Assembly: GCF_030270585.1 (NCBI RefSeq)
Contig: NZ_BSYI01000054.1
Span: 1 to 33,204 of the forward strand
Length of the DNA stretch: 33,204 nucleotides
Origin: Paralimibaculum aggregatum
Lineage (GTDB): Bacteria > Pseudomonadota > Alphaproteobacteria > Rhodobacterales > Rhodobacteraceae
Direction: 5' to 3'
Part shown: positions 1 to 8,204 of the stretch, piece after piece
Layout of the letters: the number at the start of each line of letters is the position of its first letter
How positions within the stretch are numbered: position 1 is the first letter of the stretch
The notes under the pieces: model-generated
The model's database searches: none
Seen by the model: only the letters and a program-made list of their open reading frames with translations
What the model was told of the DNA's origin: nothing
Translations under genes and position numbers: made by a program

Positions 1-25
1 TGCCCATTCCAAGTACTGGAGTTGT

Positions 26-1867
26 TCAGTTTTTCGGGGCAGCAACGGGCTGACGCCACCCTGCAAGCACAAGGCCATGCATGATTCTGGCGACGATCTC
101 GTCCGTCGCGCCGTGTATCCGGTAGTTGGCAGCGGGATCAGCCGCGAAGGCCGACGAGGCGCTTTCCATTTGCATGAGTGCCGCGCGCGCCGCCGCCGGC
201 TTGCCGAGATTTGCCGCCGCCACCGCCACCAAAGCGTACGCGACCGGTCCTCCGCCGACAGCCGACATCTGGGCGGTCGCCAGCATCTCGGCATATTCAC
301 CACGCATCATATGGTCGACGGCGATCAGATAGTAGTACCAGCCTGGCGGGCTGATCGTGCGCTGGAGGGCCCGGCGCAACAAGGGCGTGCCCTCCTCGAA
401 CCGGCCTCGGATGGCGAGGCGCCAGCCGAGTTGCGCGAGCGTGTCGGGATCATGCGGGTTCTTTTCAAGTGCCAGTCGGGCGAGCCGCCAGCCCTCCTCG
501 TAGTTTCCCCTGTAGTGATTGATCGCCGAGAGTGCCTTGAGGGCCTGCACGTTGTCGGGTTCGAGGGCGGCGGCCTTCGATGCAGCGGTGAAGGCACGCT
601 CGTAGGCGAACTCGGCCGCGTCCGGTGTCGCGGCCGGAAAGCGGGCCTCGTCGAGTTCGAGCCAGCTGAGCATTGCCCAAGCCTCTGCATAGGCCGGATC
701 GTGCCGGGCGGTCGCCTCGAGGCAGATGCGCACGCCGCCACGCTCGCTCGTCTCAAGGGCCCGTCTTTGCTGGTAGGCTTTCAGCACGCAATAATAGCTC
801 TCCAGTTGGGCGGGTACGTGCACGGCCCCACGGGCAAGTATGTCGTTGCGCACCACGCCATAAGGTTGCCCGAGTGCCGAGGCGACCTCGCCCGCGAGAT
901 CCGCCTGCAATTTGACAAGGCCCATGATCGTCAGGTCGCGCGCAAATGTCTCACTCCAGATCACGCGTCCGCTCGCGACATCGGAGAGATGCACATTGAG
1001 GCGGATGCGCCCGCTGTCCGCGACGATCTCGCCGGTCACGAGATACGCCACCTCCTCGGCCAGAAGACGATTGAGATTTGCCGCGTAGCGCTCGTCGTTA
1101 ACCGGCGATGACAGGAAGAGCCGGAAACCCGGGAACCGAAGCAGATTGCTGACGAGCTCATTCGTGATTCCGTCAGCGAGGATATGGGAAGTCTCCGATC
1201 CATCCACCGAGTGGAAGGCCGCGATGAGGACGGAGGGTATTCTCACCTCGCCGGTGGCCTGGTCCTCGGACTGTCGTAGATGGTCGAGGCTGATGGCGAT
1301 CGCGACAAGGAGGAGCAGTCCCACGAGGCCGATGGCCCCCCATCGAAGCGACGCGCTCAGTTTCCCGGATCGCGCAAACCTGTGAGGATCGGTTGCCAGC
1401 GACGGCAAAGGGGGGGTCGCTGGGGACCCGGCATCCTCGGCCACCTCCGGTCCGTCGTCCGCTGATCCGGCGCCCGATGGCTGGTTGCCCTCCTGCCACT
1501 CGAAACGCGGCACGTAGGACCCCTTCGGCATCGAGATCAGCACCGCGTCGTTGCGTCCGGCGGACACGTAGTAGCCGTCGAGGTCGCGCCGAAGCCGCCT
1601 CGCCTCGAGGCGCACGACGGGATCCGTCTGGGGGTCGAAGCTGTCGTCGCGGTCGAAGGCCTCGACGGCGATCGTGTAGCCCTTCAGCCGCGAGCCCCGC
1701 CCCGCAAGGGTTTCCTCGACAATGAATCGCAGGAAGTCGCGCCGCCGTTTGCTTGCCTGGAACTCCTCGCTTGACAGGGTCCTCTCAAGCTGCGCCACGA
1801 CCTCCTCCGCCGATGGCTTGGCGTCGGCGGGTGGCTGGATGGTGGCGGCAGTGTCACTTTGTGTCAT
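26..1867 (-). CDS. Membrane-anchored wHTH-like/TolB-like/TPR regulatory protein
   Basis: 613 aa from the ATG at 1867. Residues 20-122 resemble the N-terminal domain of alphaproteobacterial adenylate-cyclase-like and TPR regulators: a helical part, a basic GRGSRLKGYTIAVE block, the DPQTDPVVRLEARRLRR stretch, and a closing PKGSYVPRF. A Pro/Ala-rich linker (130-165) precedes one membrane helix at about 177-195. A TolB-N-like alpha/beta domain (about 208-340) and TPR-like helical pairs (about 360-560) follow. The family is thought to combine DNA or protein binding on one side of the membrane with a sensing/scaffold part on the other; the ligand is unknown. The frame is open about 155 codons further upstream, but that part has no family resemblance, so the internal ATG was preferred; its ribosome site is weak. 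It stands alone, divergent from the sulfatase remnant. The family call is firm, the function is inferred. Confidence 0.8.
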   Translation of the reverse strand: MTQSDTAATIQPPADAKPSAEEVVAQLERTLSSEEFQASKRRRDFLRFIVEETLAGRGSRLKGYTIAVEAFDRDDSFDPQTDPVVRLEARRLRRDLDGYYVSAGRNDAVLISMPKGSYVPRFEWQEGNQPSGAGSADDGPEVAEDAGSPATPPLPSLATDPHRFARSGKLSASLRWGAIGLVGLLLLVAIAISLDHLRQSEDQATGEVRIPSVLIAAFHSVDGSETSHILADGITNELVSNLLRFPGFRLFLSSPVNDERYAANLNRLLAEEVAYLVTGEIVADSGRIRLNVHLSDVASGRVIWSETFARDLTIMGLVKLQADLAGEVASALGQPYGVVRNDILARGAVHVPAQLESYYCVLKAYQQRRALETSERGGVRICLEATARHDPAYAEAWAMLSWLELDEARFPAATPDAAEFAYERAFTAASKAAALEPDNVQALKALSAINHYRGNYEEGWRLARLALEKNPHDPDTLAQLGWRLAIRGRFEEGTPLLRRALQRTISPPGWYYYLIAVDHMMRGEYAEMLATAQMSAVGGGPVAYALVAVAAANLGKPAAARAALMQMESASSAFAADPAANYRIHGATDEIVARIMHGLVLAGWRQPVAAPKN

Positions 1868-2234
1868 GCTATTGGTTGAATGCTCGTTCCCGGCGATAGT
1901 CGATATCCCAACAGGCGCTGCCAGGCACGCCCGCAGCGTTGGGCGAACTCTAGCATTGTCCGGCAACATTGTCGTGAAGCGTCCCCGCATGCGACGTTTT
2001 AGCCTGCGGGAGCCGCATTTTCCCCAGGTGCGGGCATGTCCGCACATGTTCGCACCTCCCGGGCGCGGGGCATTCGTCGCACGCTCGTCCCGAAGATTCG
2101 CCCATGCGTGACGCGCCCCCTGAAAGGGCGTGGCCTGCAGCGGCGAGAACGCCCTCGGGCCCCGGCCATGGATGCGATGCATGCGATCCTCGATCGTTTC
2201 CCGATGCGCGTTCTGGAGATCCTGCGGCGCGACC
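1868..2234. other. Non-coding divergent region
   Basis: This stretch lies between the start of the TolB/TPR regulator (minus) and the arylsulfatase remnant (plus). Several frames are open through it because of the high GC content, but none gives a recognisable domain. It should hold the promoter of the regulator; no convincing -35/-10 pair or operator was identified. Confidence 0.4.
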
Positions 2235-2498
2235 GTGCCCCAGGTCTTCGACCTTCTGGCCGATCCGCAGGAGCGCTGCGACATCTTCATGATCACGTTC
2301 ACCGAGAGCACCTGGGCGGTGGTTCCGGCCAACGAGGCGGTGAAGGAGAAGATGAAGACCTACATCACGTATCCGCCTCGCAAGCTGCGGTCCGAAACCT
2401 ACACGGGCCCGATCAGGCCGAGCCGCTACCGGCGGTTCAGCTGGGTCCGCGAGCAGCTTGAGAAGGACGGCGTGAACATCGGTATGCCCACGGGCAAC
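2235..2498 (+). pseudogene. Arylsulfatase C-terminal remnant
   Basis: From the VPQVFDLLADPQER segment to the final MPTGN the translation matches the last roughly 88 residues of a sulfatase subfamily whose C-terminus reads KTYITYPPRKL, then SETYTGPI, then WVREQL, and ends in PTGN. The catalytic N-terminal domain with the formylglycine C/S-x-P-x-R motif is absent, so no sulfatase activity is possible. The normal stop after PTGN is also lost: the codon is TTA (2499-2501), while TAG lies one base out of frame at 2500-2502, as if one T had been inserted. Reading continues to 2555. A strong hairpin directly follows, so this was the end of a real transcription unit. The downstream exported proteins may have been its partners. 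Confidence 0.75.
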
Positions 2499-2516
2499 TT
2501 AGCCAGAATTCATCAC

Positions 2517-2546
2517 GGCCGGGCCCCTCCGCGGGCCCGGCCTTAT
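2517..2546 (+). terminator. Strong GC-rich hairpin, terminator candidate
   Basis: A perfect 10-bp stem GGCCGGGCCC (2517-2526) pairs with GGGCCCGGCC (2533-2542) around a 6-nt loop CTCCGC, and TTAT follows. It sits 19 bases after the coding end of the arylsulfatase remnant. The U-tract is short, as is common in high-GC alphaproteobacteria. Confidence 0.7.
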
Positions 2547-2630
2547 CGCGAATGACCACGGCAGTTCTAGAGGGCCGAGGACGTTCGCGGCGGTCTGCGC
2601 AACTGCACTCATTCTGTCATGGAGACGAAC

Positions 2631-3014
2631 ATGTCGAACAAGAAGACGGTCGTGATCGGGGCCCTTCTGGCAGGGGTTATCTGGACCGGTACGGCCCAGG
2701 CGGACGACGCGGCGGTGAATGCTGCGCTCGATGCGTGTCGGAACAGCGACGATTATTCGAGCCAGTCGCAACGAAGCATGTGCGAAATGCATGTGCTGGC
2801 GATGCAGAGCTCGATTGATGCCGCTCAGAACCACACCGAGAGGACCCTTCATCTCGATTTCGATGACGCGAACGACTCTGCGGAGGTTGCCGCAGCAAAG
2901 AAGACGCTTGGTGACGCCGTCGACAACTGCGGTGGTCAGGGCCTCAAGGGCGGCGAGATGGAGGCCTGTCGGCTCCAGGCCTTCCACGCCTACCACGAGG
3001 CGATGGGGAACTGA
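2631..3014 (+). CDS. Small exported four-cysteine protein of unknown function
   Basis: 127 aa. The ATG at 2631 is chosen over the one at 2619 because GGAG lies at a proper distance before it. Residues 1-24 form a Sec signal peptide (KK, hydrophobic core, cleavage after TAQA). The mature part is acidic and helical with cysteines at 36, 51, 100 and 113. The C-x14-C and C-x12-C spacing suggests two helices held by disulfides in the periplasm. No family was recognised. The gene lies between the sulfatase terminator and the truncated HAD gene on the same strand. Signal peptide and reading frame are clear; function is unknown. Confidence 0.75.
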   Translation: MSNKKTVVIGALLAGVIWTGTAQADDAAVNAALDACRNSDDYSSQSQRSMCEMHVLAMQSSIDAAQNHTERTLHLDFDDANDSAEVAAAKKTLGDAVDNCGGQGLKGGEMEACRLQAFHAYHEAMGN

Positions 3015-3097
3015 GCGACTGGACGCCCCGGCGGCAGGCGGTCGGCACGCGGATCGGGATCGGCGGACGGTCTCGGAACTCTTCGAAAGGACTGGCG

Positions 3098-3535
3098 ATG
3101 CGAGCTTTCAGACTAGGCATTCAAGCGCTGGCATTTGCTTTCGTGGCAATTGTTCCGCAAGCGGGCCTCTCCGCCGCCTCGGAAGATCCACTGCCCTCGT
3201 GGAACGATGGTGAGACCAAGGCTGCGATCGTCGACTTCGTCTCGGTCGTGGCTTCGGAGGGCGGCGCGGACTACGTGCCGCCCGATGATCGCATCGCGAC
3301 CTTCGACAATGACGGCATGCTGTGGAGCGAGCAGCCGATGTATGTGCAGCTCGCCTTCGCGCTCGACTGTATCGAGGCGATGGCGCCGGCGCATCCGGAA
3401 TGGAAGGCAACCGAGCCCCATAAGTCGGTCCTGTCGGGCAACATGAAAGCGCTCGCCGCCGTCGGGAAGAAGGGGCTTCTCCAGATCCATTCTTCCCGGA
3501 CTGAAGGTTACACGGCGATGTGGACAGCGGAGTGA
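3098..3535 (+). pseudogene. Truncated exported HAD-family phosphatase
   Basis: 145 aa, starting at an ATG with AAAGGA six bases upstream. Residues 1-27 are a signal peptide. The sequence then follows the exported HAD hydrolase family that begins DPLPSWNDG and carries motif I as FDNDGMLW, with the nucleophile and general-acid aspartates at D70 and D72. Similarity runs to about residue 130 (GKKGLLQI) and then stops; a short unrelated-looking tail ends at the TGA at 3533. Full-length members are more than twice as long and need motifs II-IV, so this copy should be inactive. The next gene starts five bases after the stop, consistent with a deletion that removed the 3' half. An expressed N-terminal fragment cannot be excluded. 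Confidence 0.7.
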
Positions 3536-3540
3536 GAGCA

Positions 3541-4359
3541 ATGACAACGAGATCGACAAGTGGCTGCCTGGCGGCGCTCCTTCTTCTCTTCACGGTCGAA
3601 GCGGCGCGCGCCGACGCTGACCTCGCCAAGCAACTTCAGAACCCGATCGCCAGCCTGATCAGCGTCCCGATCCAGAGCAACTTCGACTTCAATGTCGGTC
3701 CCGACGATGGATGGCGCAGCACGACCAACATCCAGCCGGTCATTCCCATCACGCTGGGCGATGAATGGAACATGATCAGCCGGACGATCGTGCCGGTGGT
3801 CTACCAGGACGATGTCGCGGGAAATTCCGGCTCGCAGTTCGGCCTCAGCGACACGTTGCAGAGCCTGTTCTTTTCGCCGCAGAAACCCGTGAAGACGCCG
3901 ATAGGCAATCTCGTCTGGGGCGTCGGCCCCGCGGCGCAGATCCCGACATCGACCGACCGGCTCCTGGGCCTGGGAACGTTCGGGCTCGGCCCCACGGGTG
4001 TCGCGCTCTTCCAGGAAGGTCCGTGGACCTATGGTGCCCTGGCGAACCACGTCTGGGGCGTCGCCGAGACCAGGGACGACGTGTCCGATCTCAACAACAC
4101 CTTCATGCAGCCCTTCGTCGTCTACACGACGCAGTCGGCATGGTCGTTCTCGGTCAATACCGAGCTCAACTACAACTGGGATGCGCAGAGCGGCGAGCAC
4201 CTGGCCGGGCCGATCAATTTCGGTGTCGCGAAGCTCGTGAAGATCGGCGAGCAGCCGGTGCAGATCCAGGGCCGCCTGCGCTGGTGGGCCGCCGACACGT
4301 CCGCGAGCGCCGAGGGTCTCGGATTCACGGTCAATGTGACGCTTGTGTTCCCGAAATGA
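3541..4359 (+). CDS. Outer-membrane beta-barrel-like protein (putative transporter/MetA-pathway type)
   Basis: 272 aa from ATG 3541, preceded by a GGAG/GAG purine stretch; the ATG at 3520 overlaps the upstream gene and lacks this site. Signal peptide residues 1-24 (cleavage after ARA). The mature protein shows alternating polar/hydrophobic strands and many Trp/Tyr/Phe residues, including SVPIQSNFDFNVGP, TTNIQPVIPI and SFSVNTELNYNW, and ends in TVNVTLVFPK. This resembles proteins annotated as putative transporters or 'neuromedin U-like' outer-membrane proteins of the MetA-of-phenol-degradation type. Likely location is the outer membrane. In related genomes such proteins sit with sulfatases and HAD phosphatases, which fits the relics upstream. 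The substrate cannot be told. Confidence 0.7.
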   Translation: MTTRSTSGCLAALLLLFTVEAARADADLAKQLQNPIASLISVPIQSNFDFNVGPDDGWRSTTNIQPVIPITLGDEWNMISRTIVPVVYQDDVAGNSGSQFGLSDTLQSLFFSPQKPVKTPIGNLVWGVGPAAQIPTSTDRLLGLGTFGLGPTGVALFQEGPWTYGALANHVWGVAETRDDVSDLNNTFMQPFVVYTTQSAWSFSVNTELNYNWDAQSGEHLAGPINFGVAKLVKIGEQPVQIQGRLRWWAADTSASAEGLGFTVNVTLVFPK

Positions 4360-4438
4360 GCTGCCCATCCCTTGCGTTGGCAGTGCGAGCGCTTTGCGCG
4401 GGCATGTTCAAAGCACCGGCTTCCCAAGCCCCGGCGCC

Positions 4439-4458
4439 CCCAATCCGACCGGATTGGG
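4439..4458 (+). promoter_or_regulatory. Intergenic hairpin between barrel-protein and DUF992 genes
   Basis: A perfect 8-bp stem CCCAATCC (4439-4446) pairs with GGATTGGG (4451-4458) around the tetraloop GACC, 80 bases after the barrel-protein stop and 55 bases before the DUF992 start. There is no U-tract, so it is either a weak terminator, an mRNA-stability element or a processing site. Confidence 0.45.
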
Positions 4459-4513
4459 TCGTGGCACCAGCGTTCCTCTTCCCCGCATTCCCAATCCAGA
4501 AGGAGACTGTCCG

Positions 4514-4978
4514 ATGAATCGCCCCGGCCTCGCCATCCTCTCGCTTCTTGCAAGCCTTGCAGCTGCGCCCGCCGTCGCGCAATCCGGCGCCGATATCGGA
4601 GTCCTGACTTGCAAGCTCACGGACGTCGACAACGCCGTGGTCTACACAGAGGAGACCTTTGCCTGCGAGTTCAAGCCGGCGAAGGGCAAAGCGGAGACCT
4701 ATGTCGGCCAGATCAAGCAGGTCGGCATCGATCTCTCGATCGACAAGAATGTCGAGCTGGTCTGGGCAGTCCTGGCACTAACGGAAGTCGCCTACCAGCC
4801 CGGTTCGCTCACGGGGACCTATGTTGGTACGGGCGCTGACGTCGCCCTGGGCGGCGGCGTCGGAGCGAAGGTCCTCGTCGGCGGCGGCGAGAACGCCTTC
4901 AGCCTCCAGCCGGTCAGCGTCGCGGGCATCGTCGGTGCGGGGGCATCGGTCGGGCTCCAGGAATTCGAACTGAAGTGA
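4514..4978 (+). CDS. DUF992 family exported protein
   Basis: 154 aa. The ATG at 4514 follows AGGAG (4501-4505) at 8 bases. Signal peptide residues 1-23 (cleavage near AVAQS). The mature protein has the DUF992 pattern: a GVLTCKLTD start with a conserved cysteine, a CEFKP segment with the second cysteine, YVGQI, then Gly-rich strands ending in VGLQEFELK. The family is a small periplasmic or envelope beta protein common in Rhizobiales and Rhodobacterales; its role is unknown. The nearby exported barrel protein and patatin lipoprotein suggest an envelope function by context only. Confidence 0.85.
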   Translation: MNRPGLAILSLLASLAAAPAVAQSGADIGVLTCKLTDVDNAVVYTEETFACEFKPAKGKAETYVGQIKQVGIDLSIDKNVELVWAVLALTEVAYQPGSLTGTYVGTGADVALGGGVGAKVLVGGGENAFSLQPVSVAGIVGAGASVGLQEFELK

Positions 4979-5170
4979 GCTTGTGGAGGGGCGTGAAAAA
5001 GTGCTCCGCGCACGCTTGGTACGCCCAATCGCAAGCCGATGTGTTGGAAAGGCGCATGACGCAGAGGTAGTCCCCATCCGCCTTTGATGCGCCGGGTGAG
5101 AGGTTGTTGCCATACCGCGGATCCGCGTCCCGATCATGAATCCCCGCTCGCAAGATTGTTGAGGCCTGCC

Positions 5171-6352
5171 ATGAAATCGATACGGCTTCTTGCCCTCGTC
5201 ATCATCCTGGGGGCATGCACCAGTCTTCCGAGGGAGCCGGTCCCCGTGGACCAGCAGAGCAACGCCACCATTCCAAACATTCCGGATGCGCGGTTCTGGG
5301 GCGATGTGCCACCGCCGAGCCTCGATGCCATGCTCCGCAAGATCGAGGAGCAGCGGCGTGCTTCGGGCATGGACGCGAGAGAAGTGACCGTGCTTGTGCT
5401 CTCGGGAGGGGGGGACGACGGCGCCTACGGCGCTGGACTTCTCAATGCATGGTCCGAACTCGGGACACGGCCGGAATTCGATATAGTCACCGGGGTGAGC
5501 ACGGGGGCGCTTTCCGCGCCATTCGCGTTTCTTGGTCCCGAGTACGACGACAAGCTGCGTCTGGTCTATGGCGGCTTGCCGGCAAGATCGATCTTCCGGT
5601 TCCGGTCGTGGGTAAGCATCCTTCAGCAAGCGTCCGTGGTCGACGTGTCCCCCCTCGAGAAAATCATCGAGGAATTCATGGACGAGGCGATGGCGACGGC
5701 GATTGCCAGAGAACACGCCAAGGGGCGACGGATCCTCGTGCAAAGCACCAACCTCGATGCGCAGCGACCGATAATCTGGGATATCGGCGCCATCGCGTCC
5801 AGCGCGGCTCCGAACAGGCTCGACGTCATAAAGCAGGCGCTGCTGGCGTCGGCGTCGATCCCTGTTGCCTTCCCGCCGGTTCTCATCGAGGTGGATGTGA
5901 ACGGCTCCAGCTACGATGAAATGCATGTCGATGGCGGCACGATCTCAGAGGACACGGTTCTCTTCGGCTGGCAGCAGGGCATTCAGAAGTTCATGCAGGA
6001 TACAGCCCCGGGCAAAAAAGCCACCTACTATATCGTAAGAAACGGAAAGGTCGGTCCAGAGGCCGCGTCGGTCGACTATTCACTGATGGAGATCGCGAAA
6101 CGTGCTCTCTCGACGCTCATCAAGTCCCAAGGCAACGACAATCTGATTACGTCAGCAGGCGTGGTGAAGAAGCGAGGCGCGGAATACAATGCTTCATGGA
6201 TTGGCGATGATTTCAATCATCCCTACCCGGCCCCGTTCGACCCCGGCTACATGAAAGCGCTCTACCAGTATGGGTATGAAAAGATGCGGAACGGACAGGC
6301 CTGGATCAATGACGCGCCTTATGTTGCTTTGGAATCCGCAGAGGACAACTGA
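5171..6352 (+). CDS. Patatin-like phospholipase lipoprotein
   Basis: 393 aa from ATG 5171 (GAGG six bases before it). Residues 1-16 form a lipoprotein signal with lipobox LGAC, so C16 would be lipidated and the enzyme held on a membrane facing the periplasm. The patatin Ser-Asp dyad is complete: oxyanion loop SGGGDDGAYGAG (78-89), nucleophile S110 in GVSTG, and D254 in DGG. ASASIPVAFPP (226-236) is also typical of the family. Expected activity is acyl-ester hydrolysis on phospholipid or lipid substrates. The gene stands 192 bases after the DUF992 gene and may be transcribed separately. It is the last gene before the insertion-sequence block. Family call is strong; substrate is unknown. Confidence 0.9.
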   Translation: MKSIRLLALVIILGACTSLPREPVPVDQQSNATIPNIPDARFWGDVPPPSLDAMLRKIEEQRRASGMDAREVTVLVLSGGGDDGAYGAGLLNAWSELGTRPEFDIVTGVSTGALSAPFAFLGPEYDDKLRLVYGGLPARSIFRFRSWVSILQQASVVDVSPLEKIIEEFMDEAMATAIAREHAKGRRILVQSTNLDAQRPIIWDIGAIASSAAPNRLDVIKQALLASASIPVAFPPVLIEVDVNGSSYDEMHVDGGTISEDTVLFGWQQGIQKFMQDTAPGKKATYYIVRNGKVGPEAASVDYSLMEIAKRALSTLIKSQGNDNLITSAGVVKKRGAEYNASWIGDDFNHPYPAPFDPGYMKALYQYGYEKMRNGQAWINDAPYVALESAEDN

Positions 6353-6466
6353 GCCATCCCGTGTGAATTCGGCGAGGTTTCTATGGATCCCGCATGATGT
6401 TGCCTTGGAAATTCTGTAATAAAAATATGAGATTGGAGATCACGTGCAGGGCGAGGATGCTTCACG

Positions 6467-6846
6467 TGTCCGCTTAATCTTCTTTCCGTGCTATTTTCGG
6501 GAAGGAGGAAGGGCCCATGGGAGGATCATCGACTGCCAAGAAGGCGGGGCCGCGCGATGCGGCGAGCAAGGTTGCACAGCAGCGCCTGAGTGTTCTGGAG
6601 CTGGCCAGGGAGTTCGGCAATGTCGCGGAGGCGTGCCGACAGCGCGGAATGGACCGCACGAGCTTCTATGAATGGAAACGCCGGTTCCAGACCCAGGGCT
6701 TCGACAGGCTGAAGGATCTGCCGCCGATCCACAGGAGCCATCCGCAGACCACGCCGCCGGAGACCGTGGAGAAGATCAAGGCGCTGGCGCTCGCGCACCC
6801 GGCCTATGGCTGCAACCGGCACGAGGCGATGCTGGCGCTCGAGGGC
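6467..6846 (+). pseudogene. IS481-family transposase N-terminal remnant
   Basis: An ATG at 6517 opens a frame whose first about 110 residues match IS481-type helix-turn-helix transposases: LSVLELAREFGNVAEACR, then GMDRTSFYEWKRRF, then LPPIHRSHPQTTPPETVE, then HPAYGCNRHEAMLALEG. The DDE catalytic domain is missing. The likely element edge is the TGTCCGC at 6467. At about 6846 the frame passes directly into IS21 istA sequence without a stop, so the translated product of 146 aa is a chimera. It cannot be an active transposase; the HTH part could still bind DNA if made. Confidence 0.8.
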
Positions 6847-7205
6847 ATGCCCGCCAGTCACCGGTGCTATGCCGGCTGGACGCGGGCTGGGCGCCGGGCG
6901 AGATCCGCCGCCAGGCAGCGCGGATCGGCCCAAGCACCGGCGCCCGCGTCGATCTGATCCTGCGAACCAAGACCCGCCCCGAGCAGGGCTTCCGTGCCTG
7001 CCTCGGCATCGTCCGGCTGGCCGGGCCCCATGGCCGCGATGCCCTCGAGGCCGCCTGCCGACGCGCCCTCGAGATCGGCGGCACCTCCTGCAGCTCGGTC
7101 AATGCCATTCTCGGGAACAACCTGCATCGCCACCGGCCCGAGACGCCCGCGGAGGGGCCGGCGATCACGCACCAGAACATCCGCGGGCCCGAGTGTTTCC
7201 ACCGA
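6847..7205 (+). pseudogene. istA: IS21-family transposase IstA C-terminal remnant
   Basis: The matching segments are MPASHRCYAGW (in frame with the IS481 head), then in another frame GEIRRQAARIGPSTGARVD, RPEQGFRACLGI, LEAACRRALEIG and AITHQNIRGPECFH, the normal tail of IstA. The frame change coincides with a direct repetition of GGCTGG 11 bases apart near 6874-6890, which looks like a small duplication. The catalytic core is absent. Where IstA normally ends after the final His, the codon is CGA (7203-7205) rather than a stop, so the frame runs on into istB. Confidence 0.8.
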
Positions 7206-7241
7206 GGAGGCATCGCGCAGCGATGGGCGCGCAGCGTCAAG

Positions 7242-7995
7242 ATGCTCGACCATCCGACCCACGACCGACCGGGAGCCTTGAAGCCCGGCGGCATGGCAGA
7301 CGCCTTTGCCGAGTTGCAGAGCCGCGACGATGCCACCGATCCCAGCCACGCCGAATGGCCGGGCTCCTGATCGACCGCGAGTCTGCGAGCCGCAGCACGA
7401 AGACGTTCCAGACCCGGATGCGTGCCGCCAGGCTGCGCCACGTCGGCGCCTGCATCGAGGACGTGGATGACCGGGCGCCCGAAAGCTCGACAGGGCGCTG
7501 TTCAGGGACCTTGCCACGGGCAAGTGGGTAGAGGAGAACCGCAACCTGCTGATCACCGGCCCGTGCGGGGTGGGCAAGACCTGGCTCGCCTGCGCGCTGG
7601 GGCACAAGGCCTGCAGGGATGGCAAGTCCGTCCTCTACCACCGCCTGCCGCGGTTCTTCGCCGAGCTCGAGCTTGCCCATGGCGAAGGTCGTTTCCCCCG
7701 GCTGTTCCGCCAGCTCGTGAAAGCCGATCTCCTGATCCTCGATGACTGGGGACCGGACAGGCTCACCGCGTCGCAGCGCCGGGACCTCATGGAGGTCGTC
7801 GAGGACCGCTATCAGGCTGGTTCCACGGTCATCACCAGCCAGCTCCCGGTCGATGCCTGGCACGCCGTCATCGATGAACCCACCTTCGCCGATGCCATCC
7901 CCGACCGCCTCATCCACAATGCGCACAGGCTCCCGCTCGACGGCCCGTCGATGCGCAAGACCCAAGATGCCGGCATCGAGGAGGCCCCCGAATGA
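7242..7995 (+). pseudogene. istB: IS21-family helper ATPase IstB, frameshifted
   Basis: The start is ATG 7242 (MLDHPT). Segment one runs to SHAEW near 7357, segment two (LLIDRES to DVDDRAPE) lies in another frame, and segment three (LDRALFRDL to the TGA at 7993) in the third, so two frameshifts fall near 7357-7362 and 7483-7487. The AAA+ core in segment three is intact, with Walker A GPCGVGKTW and Walker B LLILDDWG, and it ends near the usual IstB C-terminus. IstB normally remodels IstA-DNA complexes; here neither protein can be made whole. Confidence 0.85.
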
Positions 7996-8135
7996 GCGCT
8001 CACCACCAACCGCCATGCGCGGCGCAGCGTCAGCGTGATGGGGCGCACGCAGCGCCGCGCATGGCTCCCGTCGCGCTTGACGGCGCCGGCCTCCGATGGG
8101 AACAGGAAAACACGCTCAGACGCGCGCGCTCAGAG

Positions 8136-8204
8136 TGACCGGATATTCCGGAACGCCTGACCGGATGCCGTCGGAACGGCTGTCCGGATGCATCGGAATA
8201 CGCA
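8136..8204 (+). repeat. Three tandem terminal repeats of the IS21 right end
   Basis: Three imperfect units of 22-24 bp follow each other: 8136-8157, 8158-8180 and 8181-8204. Each begins TGACCGGAT or TGTCCGGAT and contains CGGAAC or CGGAAT; the last ends GGAATACGCA. IS21-family elements carry multiple transposase-binding repeats inside their ends, and the position 140 bases after istB fits. The IS relic therefore probably ends at about 8204. Confidence 0.7.

Noticed and set aside
6517-6957. A small stand-alone HTH regulator
   Set aside because: The sequence is the head of an IS481 transposase joined to an IstA segment, lying in an IS relic.
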